This document shows, one piece after another, positions 16,484-24,569 of a DNA stretch of 37,206 bases (its first letter is position 1; every line of letters starts with the position of its first letter). Below the pieces are notes generated by a model that worked only from the letters and a program-made list of their open reading frames with translations, searched no databases and was not told where the DNA came from. The translations under genes and the position numbers were made by a program. Origin of the DNA: an uncultured Verrucomicrobiota bacterium (GTDB lineage: Bacteria > Verrucomicrobiota > Verrucomicrobiia > Opitutales > Opitutaceae); assembly GCA_913058185.1 (NCBI GenBank), contig CAJXQX010000037.1:1-37206 (forward strand), written 5' to 3'.

Positions 16484-17491
16484 ATGTCCGAACGAGAAGC
16501 AGATCTGCGGGCGTTTATTCGCGCGCTGCCCAAGACCGAGAACCACATTCATATCGAGGGCTCTTTGGCCTACGAGTTATTGCATGAATGGGATCCCGCG
16601 AAATACCCGCGCGATCCGGTTTGGCGTCGTCCAGATCATCGGTTCGAAAGCTTCCCGAAATTCGACGAAACGTTACTCGGTCACGCCTTGCCGTGGTTTA
16701 CTTCTCCCGAACGTTACTACGAAGCGGCCCGGGTTTCATTTGCGCGCCACGTGGAGCAAAACGTGCGCTATGTGGAGACCAGTTTTCATCTCGGGATCGT
16801 GGAGTTCGTCTCATTCTCCGCCCGCGAGATTATCGATGCCATTCGAGCAGCGGTTCCACCGGGTTTGGAAGTTAGAATTTTCGCCGGTATGCTGCGCAGC
16901 AACTACGCGGGGCCGGTGCAGGCGGTGATCGATGACCTCGCCAACTGGGATGATTTGGACGGCGTGGATTTACACGGATTCGAACAAGTTCCGACCGAAT
17001 CTTGGACTGCCCCTGTTTGGCAACGACTCCGCGATGCGGGGAAGGCAACGAAGTGTCACGCGGGTGAATTCGACGGAGCGCATCGGGTGCGAGAAGCGAT
17101 TGAACAACTCGGAGTGAAGCGCGTGCAACATGGCGTCCGTGCGATTGAAGATCGAGCGGTGGTGCAACTCGCGGTTGATCATGATGTGACCTTTGATGTC
17201 TGCCCGATCAGTAACGTGAAGCTACAGGTGTTTCCCGACATTCAGAGCCATCCCCTGCGTGACTTGATGGCGGCTGGCGTGCGTTGCACGGTCAGCAGCG
17301 ACGATCCGCTGGTCTTTGGGAATCAAGTGAGTGACGACTACCTAGCCTTGGCTCATGAAGGATCATTTTCGAAATCGGAGTTAGCCCAACTCGCCCGCAA
17401 TGGGTGGGACGTAGCGGACGTATCTACCGAAGAACGACAGGCCCGCCTAACCGAGATCGATCGCGTTGAGGCTGCCTTTACTCATGATTGA
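16484..17491 (+). CDS. Adenosine deaminase-family enzyme
   Basis: The 335-residue protein is a zinc amidohydrolase of the adenosine/adenine/aminodeoxyfutalosine deaminase family. Metal ligands His21 and His23 lie in ENHIHIEGS, a third His in KCHAGEF with the catalytic Glu, and the fourth site in [18 protein letters not shown] and VCPISNVKL are also conserved. The reaction is hydrolytic deamination of a purine ring. The sequence alone does not distinguish adenosine from adenine or aminodeoxyfutalosine, and no menaquinone (mqn) gene lies nearby to favour the last. Its 3' end overlaps the next start by 8 bases (ATGATTGA), which points to coupled translation. Confidence 0.88.
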   Translation: MSEREADLRAFIRALPKTENHIHIEGSLAYELLHEWDPAKYPRDPVWRRPDHRFESFPKFDETLLGHALPWFTSPERYYEAARVSFARHVEQNVRYVETSFHLGIVEFVSFSAREIIDAIRAAVPPGLEVRIFAGMLRSNYAGPVQAVIDDLANWDDLDGVDLHGFEQVPTESWTAPVWQRLRDAGKATKCHAGEFDGAHRVREAIEQLGVKRVQHGVRAIEDRAVVQLAVDHDVTFDVCPISNVKLQVFPDIQSHPLRDLMAAGVRCTVSSDDPLVFGNQVSDDYLALAHEGSFSKSELAQLARNGWDVADVSTEERQARLTEIDRVEAAFTHD

Positions 17492-18410
17492 AACTTATAT
17501 TGTCCCCGAAGGGATCAACCGCAGCCGAGCTGATAAAGCTCTAGCCGCTGCTTTTCCGCAACACAGTCGCGTGGCTTGGCAACGAGCCATCGACGCCGGA
17601 CTAGTAAAACGCGGCGAAACGGCATTACAGCGCCGGGACGAAGTGCTTGCCGGTGAGGTTCTGACTTTCGAGGAGCCGGAAGTGATCCCAATGGATCTCA
17701 CTCCCGCGAATATCCCCCTCGATATCGTCCTAGAGGACGAGCATCTGCTGGTGGTGAACAAGTCCGCTGGCATGGTGGTTCATCCGGGTGCGGGCACAAA
17801 GAGTGATACTCTAGTTCATGCTTTACTCTATCATTGTGCTGGAACCTTAAGCGGAATCGGTGGCGTGGAACGCCCTGGTATCGTTCATCGCCTCGATCGG
17901 GAAACCAGTGGGCTCATCGTGGTGGCTAAAACGGATGCGGCCCATCGGGGGTTAGCGGCTCAGTTCGCGGAACGCGTGCTGCACAAACAGTATCTCGCAT
18001 TAGTGAGTGGCGTGCCGCGGCTACTGAGTGGAGTCGTCGAGCAACCCATCGCGAGAGACCCTCGCCATCGGCATCGCATGTCCGTGCAGGAAGAGGGACG
18101 ACACGCGAAGACCGATTGGATTCTAGAAGAGAAATTCGAGAAGTTGAACGTGTGTCTGTTCCGCGTTGAAATTCACACCGGCCGCACGCATCAAATTCGC
18201 GTGCATATGAAGCACCTCGGTCATCCCATACTCGGTGATCGCACCTACGGATGGCGACCAGATGATCGTCTACCGCTTGCGCCCGAACGGGTCATGCTCC
18301 ACGCGGAGCGACTGAAATTCACGCATCCGATCACCGAGGCAGAAGTCTCTTTGGCTGCGCCTATTCCCTCGGACTTTACCGCGCTGATGGATTCACTCCG
18401 AAAGAAGTGA
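17484..18410 (+). CDS. rluD: RluD-type 23S rRNA pseudouridine synthase
   Basis: This 308-residue protein isomerises specific uridines in RNA; RluD modifies the helix 69 loop of 23S rRNA. An N-terminal S4-like RNA-binding region ([13 protein letters not shown]..., residues 8-70) is followed by the catalytic domain with [19 protein letters not shown], which contains the essential Asp. [23 protein letters not shown] is the matching C-terminal motif. I chose the ATG at 17484, which overlaps the deaminase stop, rather than 17466. The 3' end overlaps the convergent Ppx/GppA gene by 18 bases. A second RluA-family gene is at 34540; this one has the S4 domain and fits RluD best. Confidence 0.88.
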   Translation: MIETYIVPEGINRSRADKALAAAFPQHSRVAWQRAIDAGLVKRGETALQRRDEVLAGEVLTFEEPEVIPMDLTPANIPLDIVLEDEHLLVVNKSAGMVVHPGAGTKSDTLVHALLYHCAGTLSGIGGVERPGIVHRLDRETSGLIVVAKTDAAHRGLAAQFAERVLHKQYLALVSGVPRLLSGVVEQPIARDPRHRHRMSVQEEGRHAKTDWILEEKFEKLNVCLFRVEIHTGRTHQIRVHMKHLGHPILGDRTYGWRPDDRLPLAPERVMLHAERLKFTHPITEAEVSLAAPIPSDFTALMDSLRKK

Positions 18411-19334
18411 ATCGGCTAATCCCCAGCGGAGATTGTAGAGCGAGTGCTGGAACTCACTCAGTCGGGCAAATTCAGCCAAGGCAATGACGGTCGCTAGAGC
18501 CGTCGGCATAACATCTGCCCGTTTTACGGGGAGGCCGGGAACGGCTCGACGATCCTCCAAGGTAAGCCCGCCGAGTTTTTTAAAGATGGCCCCGAGTAGT
18601 TCTACCGTTACGCGAGGAGCGGTTTTGCTAAAGCCCACATCTTTTGCAGCCGCGAGGATGGCTCGTGACGTGGTCATCGTGCCTCCGGTGAAAGCGGCGA
18701 GAGGTTTGTCGGCCAGAAACTCAACATCGGCGTTGAGCAATTGTCGCCGCACGTGGGAGCGGATCGCTTCACCTGCTTCGGCGGAGAACGGGGAGGCTCG
18801 GTCTTTAACAAATTTTTCGGTCAGACGCACGCACCCGAGAGGCAGGCTCACGGCTTGAGTGAGTTCACGTTTGCGAAAAGTGAGCACTTCCAAACTCCCT
18901 CCACCCAGATCGAAAACGTTGAAGTCTTCCCACTTCGTCATCGCGGGATCGCACAGCAGGCCCCGACCGATTAAACGAGCTTCCTCGTCTCCGCTTAGGA
19001 TTTGAAGCTTATGGCCCGTGACGTCTTCGATACGTTTGGCGAATAGGTCTCCGTTGCTTGCTTCACGCACCGCACTGGTGGCTACGATACGGATCTTAAC
19101 CGGTTCGTGCGCGGAGATCATCGACTTGAGTTCAGTCACGGCTTCGAGACCCTCAGCGATGGCATCGTCGGTGAGGTGCATCGATGAACCGCTGATCCCA
19201 TCGCTGATGCGAGAATCGAGGGTGCGTTGTTCGATGGACTCGAGCAATCCGTGCTCGTTGCGCTTGGCCACAAGGGCTTTGATGGTGTTCGATCCGATAT
19301 CGATTACCGCGACCATGGGAGAGGCAATTTTCAT
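18393..19334 (-). CDS. Ppx/GppA-family phosphatase
   Basis: The 313-residue protein has the actin-like ATPase fold of exopolyphosphatases and guanosine pentaphosphate phosphatases. MVAVIDIGSNTIKALVA is the first phosphate-binding loop, ATSAVREASNGD follows, LSGDEEARLIGRG is the diagnostic central motif, and FDLGGGSLEV the second phosphate loop. FTGGTMTT is also conserved. Its length matches the short Ppx/GppA form that lacks the C-terminal HD-like domain of E. coli Ppx. It would act on polyphosphate or pppGpp. The start overlaps the rsmI stop by 4 bases (ATGA), so the pair is translationally coupled. Confidence 0.9.
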   Translation of the reverse strand: MKIASPMVAVIDIGSNTIKALVAKRNEHGLLESIEQRTLDSRISDGISGSSMHLTDDAIAEGLEAVTELKSMISAHEPVKIRIVATSAVREASNGDLFAKRIEDVTGHKLQILSGDEEARLIGRGLLCDPAMTKWEDFNVFDLGGGSLEVLTFRKRELTQAVSLPLGCVRLTEKFVKDRASPFSAEAGEAIRSHVRRQLLNADVEFLADKPLAAFTGGTMTTSRAILAAAKDVGFSKTAPRVTVELLGAIFKKLGGLTLEDRRAVPGLPVKRADVMPTALATVIALAEFARLSEFQHSLYNLRWGLADSLLSE

Positions 19335-20056
19335 AGGGAAAAAGAAGCGGGAGCGATCAGCACCACGAACTCACCTTTGAGGCTCATGGAGAGCAATCGA
19401 TCGTTCACATCCTGGGCTGTGCCAACCAGGAATTTCTCGTGAATTTTGGTGATTTCCTTCGCCACAAAAATCACTCGATCGGGACCCAGAACCGCAATGA
19501 TATCGGCGGAAAATTTGGCGATGCGATGGCAGCTTTCGTAAAGAGCGAGGGTGTATTCGAAATCCTGATATTTGGTTAAGAACTTCTGGCGGGCCGCGGT
19601 CTTGGGGGCGAGGAATCCGGCGTAAAGAAAACCGTTGGTCGGCAGTCCCGAGGCACTGAGCGCCGCGGTGAGGGCGGAGGGACCAGGAACTGGGACGACG
19701 GGTAGTTTGCGGCGATGACAGGCGCGGGTGAGCCGGAATCCTGGGTCGCTCAATGCGGGGGTGCCGGCGTCACAAACAATGGCCACCGATTTTCCAGCAG
19801 TAATTTCTTCGGCCAATCGTTCGGCCGCCGCGGTTTCGTTGTGGTCGTGGTAAGCGACCAGTTCGCGACGTAATCCGAGTCGGGTCAGCATACTGCCGGT
19901 GGTGCGGGTGTCCTCGCACGCGACGAGATCAACTTTACTAAGAATGGAGAGGGCGCGTTCCGTTAAATCAGCCAGATTGCCAATGGGCGTAGCCACGACA
20001 TAAAGGTGACCCGGCAAAGGAGTCAGGGAAGCGTTAGTGGCAGCTGGCTCGGACAT
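19331..20056 (-). CDS. rsmI: 16S rRNA (cytidine-1402-2'-O)-methyltransferase
   Basis: RsmI methylates the 2'-O of C1402 in the decoding centre of 16S rRNA using SAM. The 241-residue protein has LYVVATPIGNLADLTERAL, ACEDTRTTGSML, YHDHNE, AIVCDAGTPALSDPG, VPGPSALTAALSASGLP and the AGFLAPK region, all diagnostic. Its ATG at 20056 directly abuts the U-run of a strong terminator hairpin (20057-20085), leaving no room for a normal ribosome binding site. Transcription must therefore come by readthrough, or from a promoter within or just upstream of the hairpin with a nearly leaderless message. It is coupled to the downstream Ppx/GppA gene. Confidence 0.95.
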   Translation of the reverse strand: MSEPAATNASLTPLPGHLYVVATPIGNLADLTERALSILSKVDLVACEDTRTTGSMLTRLGLRRELVAYHDHNETAAAERLAEEITAGKSVAIVCDAGTPALSDPGFRLTRACHRRKLPVVPVPGPSALTAALSASGLPTNGFLYAGFLAPKTAARQKFLTKYQDFEYTLALYESCHRIAKFSADIIAVLGPDRVIFVAKEITKIHEKFLVGTAQDVNDRLLSMSLKGEFVVLIAPASFSL

Positions 20057-20085
20057 AAAAAAATCCGGCGCCCGGAGGCGCCGGA
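20057..20085 (-). terminator. Terminator hairpin between the lipoprotein gene and rsmI
   Basis: The perfect 9-base stem 20064-20072 with 20077-20085 (TCCGGCGCC/GGCGCCGGA) with a 4-base loop is followed on the minus strand by seven U (A at 20057-20063). It ends the lipoprotein transcript 30 bases past its stop. The U-run is immediately followed by the rsmI ATG. Confidence 0.88.
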
Positions 20086-20114
20086 AGGCGAGTCAAAAAC
20101 TGAGGGTAATCCGC

Positions 20115-20288
20115 TTAGCGGATGCCGGAACCTTGGCCCGTGCCCATGCCTGGAACTTGGCCTTCCCAATTGGCGGGACGGCTCCATGGAATGGAGGAAT
20201 CAGCTTCGGTTGCGCTGGTGCAACCGGTGAAAAGGAAAGCGCCGGCGATTCCGGCGATGGCGAGGAGGAGACGAAGGGTGGCTTTCAT
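20115..20288 (-). CDS. Small lipoprotein, 57 residues
   Basis: The ORF starts MKATLRLLLAIAGIAGAF, continues LFTGCTS and ends GQGSGIR. The lipobox is LFTGC with Cys23, preceded by a short positively charged start and hydrophobic helix, so the mature form would be a 35-residue lipidated peptide at an inner or outer membrane. The mature part has SSIPWSRPANWEGQVPG; I recall short lipoproteins with an IPW-x-RP-x-x-WEG core from Opitutia genomes, but no function. The start lies 3 bases after the stop of the upstream ORF, so it is translationally linked to the coiled-coil protein pair and ended by its own terminator. Confidence 0.85.
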   Translation of the reverse strand: MKATLRLLLAIAGIAGAFLFTGCTSATEADSSIPWSRPANWEGQVPGMGTGQGSGIR

Positions 20289-20291
20289 AGG

Positions 20292-20543
20292 TCAGTGAAT
20301 TAATGTGGCGGCATCGCCTTTGCGTATGTTGCCAGAGAGGGTTTCAGGTAAGACCTGCGCAATGGAATAATGCTCCTTCGTGAGGCTAATTTCTACGGTC
20401 GCGAGAACCGCAGAGCCGCGTTTTACGGTAAAACGTTGGTTGGGGACCGCTCCATGGGTTTCACCGAAATTAATGACTACAAAGGCATTGCGCGGACCTA
20501 CTTTGGCAACTTGAGCATGATTACTGCGTCCCGCGACGAGCAT
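20292..20543 (-). CDS. C-terminal domain of the coiled-coil envelope protein, in a second frame
   Basis: This 83-residue frame begins MLVAGRSNHAQVAKVGPRNA and continues FVVINFGETHGAVPNQRFTV, STAVLATVEISL-like strands (actual text SAVLATVEISL) and SIAQVLPETLSGNIRKGDAA. The pattern reads as a small beta-barrel domain. To my recollection this kind of domain follows the coiled coil in the same polypeptide in related proteins. It overlaps the upstream coiled-coil ORF by 23 bases in a different frame. A one-base change in the A9 run at 20550-20558 would join the two into a single 247-residue protein. Whether it is translated alone from the ATG at 20543, by frameshifting, or not at all is open. Confidence 0.6.
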   Translation of the reverse strand: MLVAGRSNHAQVAKVGPRNAFVVINFGETHGAVPNQRFTVKRGSAVLATVEISLTKEHYSIAQVLPETLSGNIRKGDAATLIH

Positions 20544-21036
20544 CGATGGTTTTTTTTTGGGCTAGGCGCCGCTCCATGGGACCGATTCGCGCCTCCAAGT
20601 CGGTGATGGTCTGCTGGTAACGTGCGACCTCCTCGGGCGAAACGCTTTGGGCAAGTTGAGCGCGCAGCTCCGCAAGATTTTCGGTGGCAGCGGTCAAATC
20701 AGTTAGAGCGGCTTCCCGAGCTGAGACGGCTGATACCCGAGCCTCCTCGACTAGATCGAGGGTTTGTTGCATCTGCTCAGCCTCCAAACGCAATCCGGTT
20801 AGATCACGTTTGTTGGAGGCTAGATTGGTGTCCAACACGCGAACCTGATTGGAGAGTTCTTCGTTTTCGTTTTGAGCGCTGGCAAGTCGGGTTTCAGTCG
20901 CGCCGAGCTGAGCCTCGGTGTTCTGCCAGCGGTGGTGAAGTTCTTGTTTGGTGTTGCCGATAATGAAAAACATCACTCCCGACGAAACGGCCCCGGCCAA
21001 TGCAATGATGCAGAGAATCAGGGTGAGGTTGCGCAT
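20521..21036 (-). CDS. Membrane-anchored coiled-coil protein (N-terminal part of a split gene)
   Basis: The 171-residue frame starts MRNLTLILCIIALAGAVSSG, a signal-anchor helix (about 4-26), then runs through a long coiled coil rich in Glu, Gln, Ala and Leu (residues 30-160, e.g. ENEELSNQVRVLDTN, EEVARYQQTITDLEARI). It would sit in the inner membrane with the coil in the periplasm. The frame ends AQKKTIDARRGTQ just after an A9 run. Removing one A gives AQKKPSMLVAG and continues into the 83-residue frame. pgi lies 33 bases upstream and the small lipoprotein follows. Function unknown; envelope or cell-shape roles would be a guess. Confidence 0.75.
   Translation of the reverse strand: MRNLTLILCIIALAGAVSSGVMFFIIGNTKQELHHRWQNTEAQLGATETRLASAQNENEELSNQVRVLDTNLASNKRDLTGLRLEAEQMQQTLDLVEEARVSAVSAREAALTDLTAATENLAELRAQLAQSVSPEEVARYQQTITDLEARIGPMERRLAQKKTIDARRGTQ
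20550..20558 (-). other. A9 homopolymer at the frame switch of the coiled-coil protein
   Basis: On the minus strand nine consecutive A encode part of Gln-Lys-Lys-Thr. A run of this length is prone to transcriptional slippage and ribosomal frameshifting. With eight A the frame continues into the downstream domain; with nine it stops 10 codons later. It is also a classic place for a mutation or read error. Confidence 0.7.
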
Positions 21037-21069
21037 CAGGGGGTGACGGTGACGACGAAGGGCGAATGC

Positions 21070-22632
21070 TCAGACTTGGTAGGTCGTTTCGAACCACGGA
21101 TCGCCTGCGGTACGGGTTACTTTGCCGTTGGCTGCCAGATGCTCGAGGATCTTAAAGGCGAATTCCGCATCGCCGTAGACTTGGTTGGCCAGTGCTTCAG
21201 CGGTGAAGGCTTGGCCCGGTGCCGCGGCGAGGGCGGCCTCGAGTTGGCCTTTGAGCACCATGACTCCGCCGGCGGCTTTTTTACCGGCTTCGACTCCCGG
21301 TTGGTGGTAGGCATTGATGCCGACGAGTGAGGCGTAGAGTCCGACCACGCGTTCGTAGAGGGCAATGAGCATGCCGAGCGTGCGGGGAGAGACGTCAGGC
21401 ACGGTGAGGGTGACAGACCAGCGATCCTTCTCGGTTAGGGCGTCGCGCGTCCCGAGCAGAAAACCTTGAAGGAAATCACCGGCGGTGACACCGGGTTCAA
21501 CGTCCATGGATTCACCGGAACGGTCCCGCAGGACTTCGATGAAAGTCACGAAGAAGTTGTTCACGCCTTCGCGGAGTTGTTGCACGTAAGCGTGCTGATC
21601 GGTGGAGCCCTTGTTACCGTATACCGCGATGCCTTGATTGACGACGTTCCCTTCGAGATCGAGTTCCTTGCCGAGCGACTCCATGATAAGTTGCTGGAGG
21701 TAGCGTGAGAAGAGCAGCAGGCGATCCTTGTAGGGCAGCATCACCATGTCTTTGGCTCCGCGTCCGTCGGTGGCGAAATGCCAGGCCAGAGCGAGCAGCG
21801 CGGCAGGATTGGCCGCGGTGTCAGGTTGGCGAGTGACTTCGTCCATTTCCGCGGCACCTGCGAGCACGGCGTCGATATCGATGCCTTGGAGCGCGGCAGG
21901 CAAGAGACCGACGACGCACAGTTCGGAGGTGCGTCCGCCAACCCAGTCCCACATAGGGAATTTGGCCAACCAGTTCTCGGCGATCGCGACTTGGTCGAGT
22001 TTGGAACCGTCGCCGGTAACGGCCACAAAATGAGCGGAAGGCGTAAGGCCGGCGGCTTTAAATGCAGCCGTTGCTTCCAGCATGCCATTGCGGGTTTCGG
22101 CGGTGCCACCTGACTTCGAGATGACAACGGCGAGGGTCTCGGGGAGGTTTTCACCAATCTGACCGAGGACCAGGTCCATGCCGTCGGGATCGGTGTTGTC
22201 GAAGAAGTGAACAGCCATTTTGTCCTCGGCAGGTTGGCCGAGGGCGTGGTGCACAAATTGGGGCCCAAGAGCGGAACCCCCAATGCCGATCACCAAGAGT
22301 TGAGTGAACTTGCCTTTGGGACCGACAATGTCACCGGAGTGAACTTTGGCGGTGAAGTCCTTGAGCGAGACTAGCGATTCGGTGATCGCGGTGCGCAGTT
22401 CGTCGTTGGGCGCGAGGGCGGCATTGCGCAACCAGTAGTGTCCCACCATGCGGTCCTCGTCGGGATTGGCGATGGCACCCGCTTCGAGTTCGGCCATGGC
22501 CGCAAAGGCGGCTTGCATCGCGGGTTCCTTTTCGGCCAGGAAACCATCGGGCAGAGGGAGGCGGCTAAGGTCGAGCGCGAGCCCGAGTTGGGGGTAAGGA
22601 TGATAGTTTTGCTTGAAGCGTTCCCAGGACAT
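21070..22632 (-). CDS. pgi: Glucose-6-phosphate isomerase
   Basis: This 520-residue enzyme interconverts glucose 6-phosphate and fructose 6-phosphate in glycolysis and gluconeogenesis. Motifs visible are [12 protein letters not shown], the sugar-phosphate loop [36 protein letters not shown] with the catalytic Glu, and [15 protein letters not shown] with the ring-opening His. [15 protein letters not shown] near the C-terminus is also typical. It has a clear ribosome binding site (GAGGA, 22640-22636, four bases before the ATG), which many neighbours lack. It lies downstream of the ilvD terminator, so it probably has its own promoter in the 40-base gap or depends on readthrough. Confidence 0.96.
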   Translation of the reverse strand: MSWERFKQNYHPYPQLGLALDLSRLPLPDGFLAEKEPAMQAAFAAMAELEAGAIANPDEDRMVGHYWLRNAALAPNDELRTAITESLVSLKDFTAKVHSGDIVGPKGKFTQLLVIGIGGSALGPQFVHHALGQPAEDKMAVHFFDNTDPDGMDLVLGQIGENLPETLAVVISKSGGTAETRNGMLEATAAFKAAGLTPSAHFVAVTGDGSKLDQVAIAENWLAKFPMWDWVGGRTSELCVVGLLPAALQGIDIDAVLAGAAEMDEVTRQPDTAANPAALLALAWHFATDGRGAKDMVMLPYKDRLLLFSRYLQQLIMESLGKELDLEGNVVNQGIAVYGNKGSTDQHAYVQQLREGVNNFFVTFIEVLRDRSGESMDVEPGVTAGDFLQGFLLGTRDALTEKDRWSVTLTVPDVSPRTLGMLIALYERVVGLYASLVGINAYHQPGVEAGKKAAGGVMVLKGQLEAALAAAPGQAFTAEALANQVYGDAEFAFKILEHLAANGKVTRTAGDPWFETTYQV

Positions 22633-22672
22633 GATTCCTCGATCAAATCAGTTTGCGGCGTCAGAGGCAGAC

Positions 22673-22705
22673 AAAAAATGGCGCAATCGGTTAAGATTGC
22701 GCCAT
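22673..22705 (-). terminator. Intrinsic terminator after ilvD
   Basis: The perfect 11-base stem 22678-22688 with 22695-22705 (ATGGCGCAATC/GATTGCGCCAT), with a 6-base loop, is followed on the minus strand by a run of U (A at 22673-22678). It lies 41 bases past the ilvD stop. Confidence 0.88.
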
Positions 22706-22745
22706 GCGTGAAAGGAGAGGGCCGGTCAGGTCGCCCCGACGATGG

Positions 22746-24467
22746 TCAGATGAGGTATTTGTCGGTCACCGCACCTTCGGAAGCGCTGGAGACTAAACGG
22801 GCGTATTTGGCCAGCACTCCACGGGTTTCGTTAGGAGGAGGGGGCGTGTAGGCGGCCATGCGGCTGCTGAATTCCTCATCGGGGATAAGTAGGCTAATCG
22901 TATTCTTAACCGCATCGATCTCGATTTGGTCACCGGTTTTGACGATACCGATAGGGCCACTATTGGCGGCTTCCGGGGTAATGTGCCCCACGTCGAAACC
23001 ATGGCTGCCACCGGAGAAGCGGCCATCGGTGATGAGGGCGACGTCTTTGATGAGGCCACGGCCCGCGACCGCACTGGTGGGTGAGAGCATTTCGCGCATG
23101 CCGGGTCCACCGACCGGGCCTTCGTTGCGAATGACGACCACATCGCCCTTCACCACGTCGCCGCGGAGGATGCCTTGGAGGGCTTCTTCTTCGCTTTCGT
23201 AGACCTTGGCCGTGCCTTTGAAATAAACACCTTCTTTGCCGGTGATCTTACCGATCGCGCCACCGGGAGCGAGATTGCCGTGCAGCACCCGCAGATGGGT
23301 CTCGGTTTTAATGGGATCATCCCAAGGACGGATAATATCCTGTTCGGTTGGGTAGGCACCGTAGGGTTCAACGTCGGCCAGTGATTCCGCCATGGTTTTG
23401 CCGGAGACCGTGAGGCAGTCACCGTGGAGCATGCCGCGATCGAGGAGCATTTTCATCATCGGGCGAATACCGCCGATGCGGATGAGGTGGCTCATATTGT
23501 ATTTACCAAAGGGCTTCAGATCCCCGAGCAGAGGCACCCGAGCACCGATCTCCTTGAAGTCCGCGAGCGAAAGCGGGACGTCGGCCGAGTGAGCGATGGC
23601 GAGCAGGTGAAGAATGAGATTCGTCGAGCCACCAAGCGCCATACATACCGTGATGGAATTCTCGAAGGCCTTGCGCGTCATGATGTCGCGAGGTTTCAGG
23701 TCTTCCTCGAGCATCCGCATGACGGCGGCGCCGGCGCGTTCGCAGTCGCGGCGTTTCTCTTCGCCGATGGCGAGCTGGGCACTGCTGTTAGGTAGACTCA
23801 TGCCGAGCGCTTCAATCGCACTGGCCATGGTGTTAGCGGTATACATGCCGCCGCAGGAGCCGGGGCCGGGGATGGCGCACTCTTCGACTTCCTTTAGCCC
23901 GGCATCATCGAGTTCGCCTTTGGCATGCTTACCAACGGCCTCGAAGACCGATACGATATCGAGCGCATTTTTCTTATCCGGGTCGGATGGCGTGAAGCCG
24001 GGAAGGATGGTGCCGCCATAGATGAAGACGGCGGGACGGTTGAGGCGAGCGATGGCGATCATCGCGCCAGGCATGTTTTTGTCGCAGCCACCAATGGCGA
24101 CCAGACCATCAAAACCCTCGGCAGCGGTGGCTGTTTCGATCGAATCGGCGATTACCTCCCGGGAAACAAGGCTGTAGCGCATGCCTTGGGTGCCCATACT
24201 GATGCCGTCAGTTACGGTGATGGTATTAAAATAGATCGGTTTTCCGCCGGCCTCGGCGATGCCTTTACGAGCGTGGTCGCTGAGATCGCCCAAGTGAACG
24301 TTACACGGGGTCATGTCGCTGGCGGAGGACGCCACGGCGATTTGCGGTTTGGTGAAATCCTCGTCGGTGAAACCGACTGCACGGAGCATGGAGCGCGCGG
24401 GGGCGCGGTCGTTTCCATCTACGACGATGGAAGAATGGGGGCGATTGGAGACGGAATCAGAGCTCAT
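22746..24467 (-). CDS. ilvD: Dihydroxy-acid dehydratase
   Basis: IlvD dehydrates 2,3-dihydroxy acids to 2-oxo acids in valine, isoleucine and pantothenate precursor synthesis; it is a cytoplasmic iron-sulfur enzyme. From the ATG at 24467 the protein has 573 residues. Likely cluster ligands are the Cys in MTPCNVHL, in GGCDKNMPG (whose Lys is usually carbamylated and binds Mg) and in PGSCGGMYTANTM. DGISMGTQGMRYSLVSRE, GGSTNLILHLLAIA and RFSGGSHGFDVGHITPEA are also typical. The longer ORF from 24509 would add 14 residues before MSSDSVSNRP. It is divergent from scpB with 102 bases between the starts. Confidence 0.96.
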   Translation of the reverse strand: MSSDSVSNRPHSSIVVDGNDRAPARSMLRAVGFTDEDFTKPQIAVASSASDMTPCNVHLGDLSDHARKGIAEAGGKPIYFNTITVTDGISMGTQGMRYSLVSREVIADSIETATAAEGFDGLVAIGGCDKNMPGAMIAIARLNRPAVFIYGGTILPGFTPSDPDKKNALDIVSVFEAVGKHAKGELDDAGLKEVEECAIPGPGSCGGMYTANTMASAIEALGMSLPNSSAQLAIGEEKRRDCERAGAAVMRMLEEDLKPRDIMTRKAFENSITVCMALGGSTNLILHLLAIAHSADVPLSLADFKEIGARVPLLGDLKPFGKYNMSHLIRIGGIRPMMKMLLDRGMLHGDCLTVSGKTMAESLADVEPYGAYPTEQDIIRPWDDPIKTETHLRVLHGNLAPGGAIGKITGKEGVYFKGTAKVYESEEEALQGILRGDVVKGDVVVIRNEGPVGGPGMREMLSPTSAVAGRGLIKDVALITDGRFSGGSHGFDVGHITPEAANSGPIGIVKTGDQIEIDAVKNTISLLIPDEEFSSRMAAYTPPPPNETRGVLAKYARLVSSASEGAVTDKYLI

Positions 24468-24569
24468 GATTGATATAACGACAGGAGCAAATCGACGCGC
24501 GACCGGCAAGAGGTGTTTTCATCATTGCTTCCCTGAGGGCGTAGCGGCGAAATTCAGGTTCCTGTTTGT

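Noticed and set aside
22438-22851. 137-codon plus-strand ORF spanning the pgi start and ilvD end
   Set aside because: It crosses a perfect terminator hairpin and is antisense to two well-supported genes.
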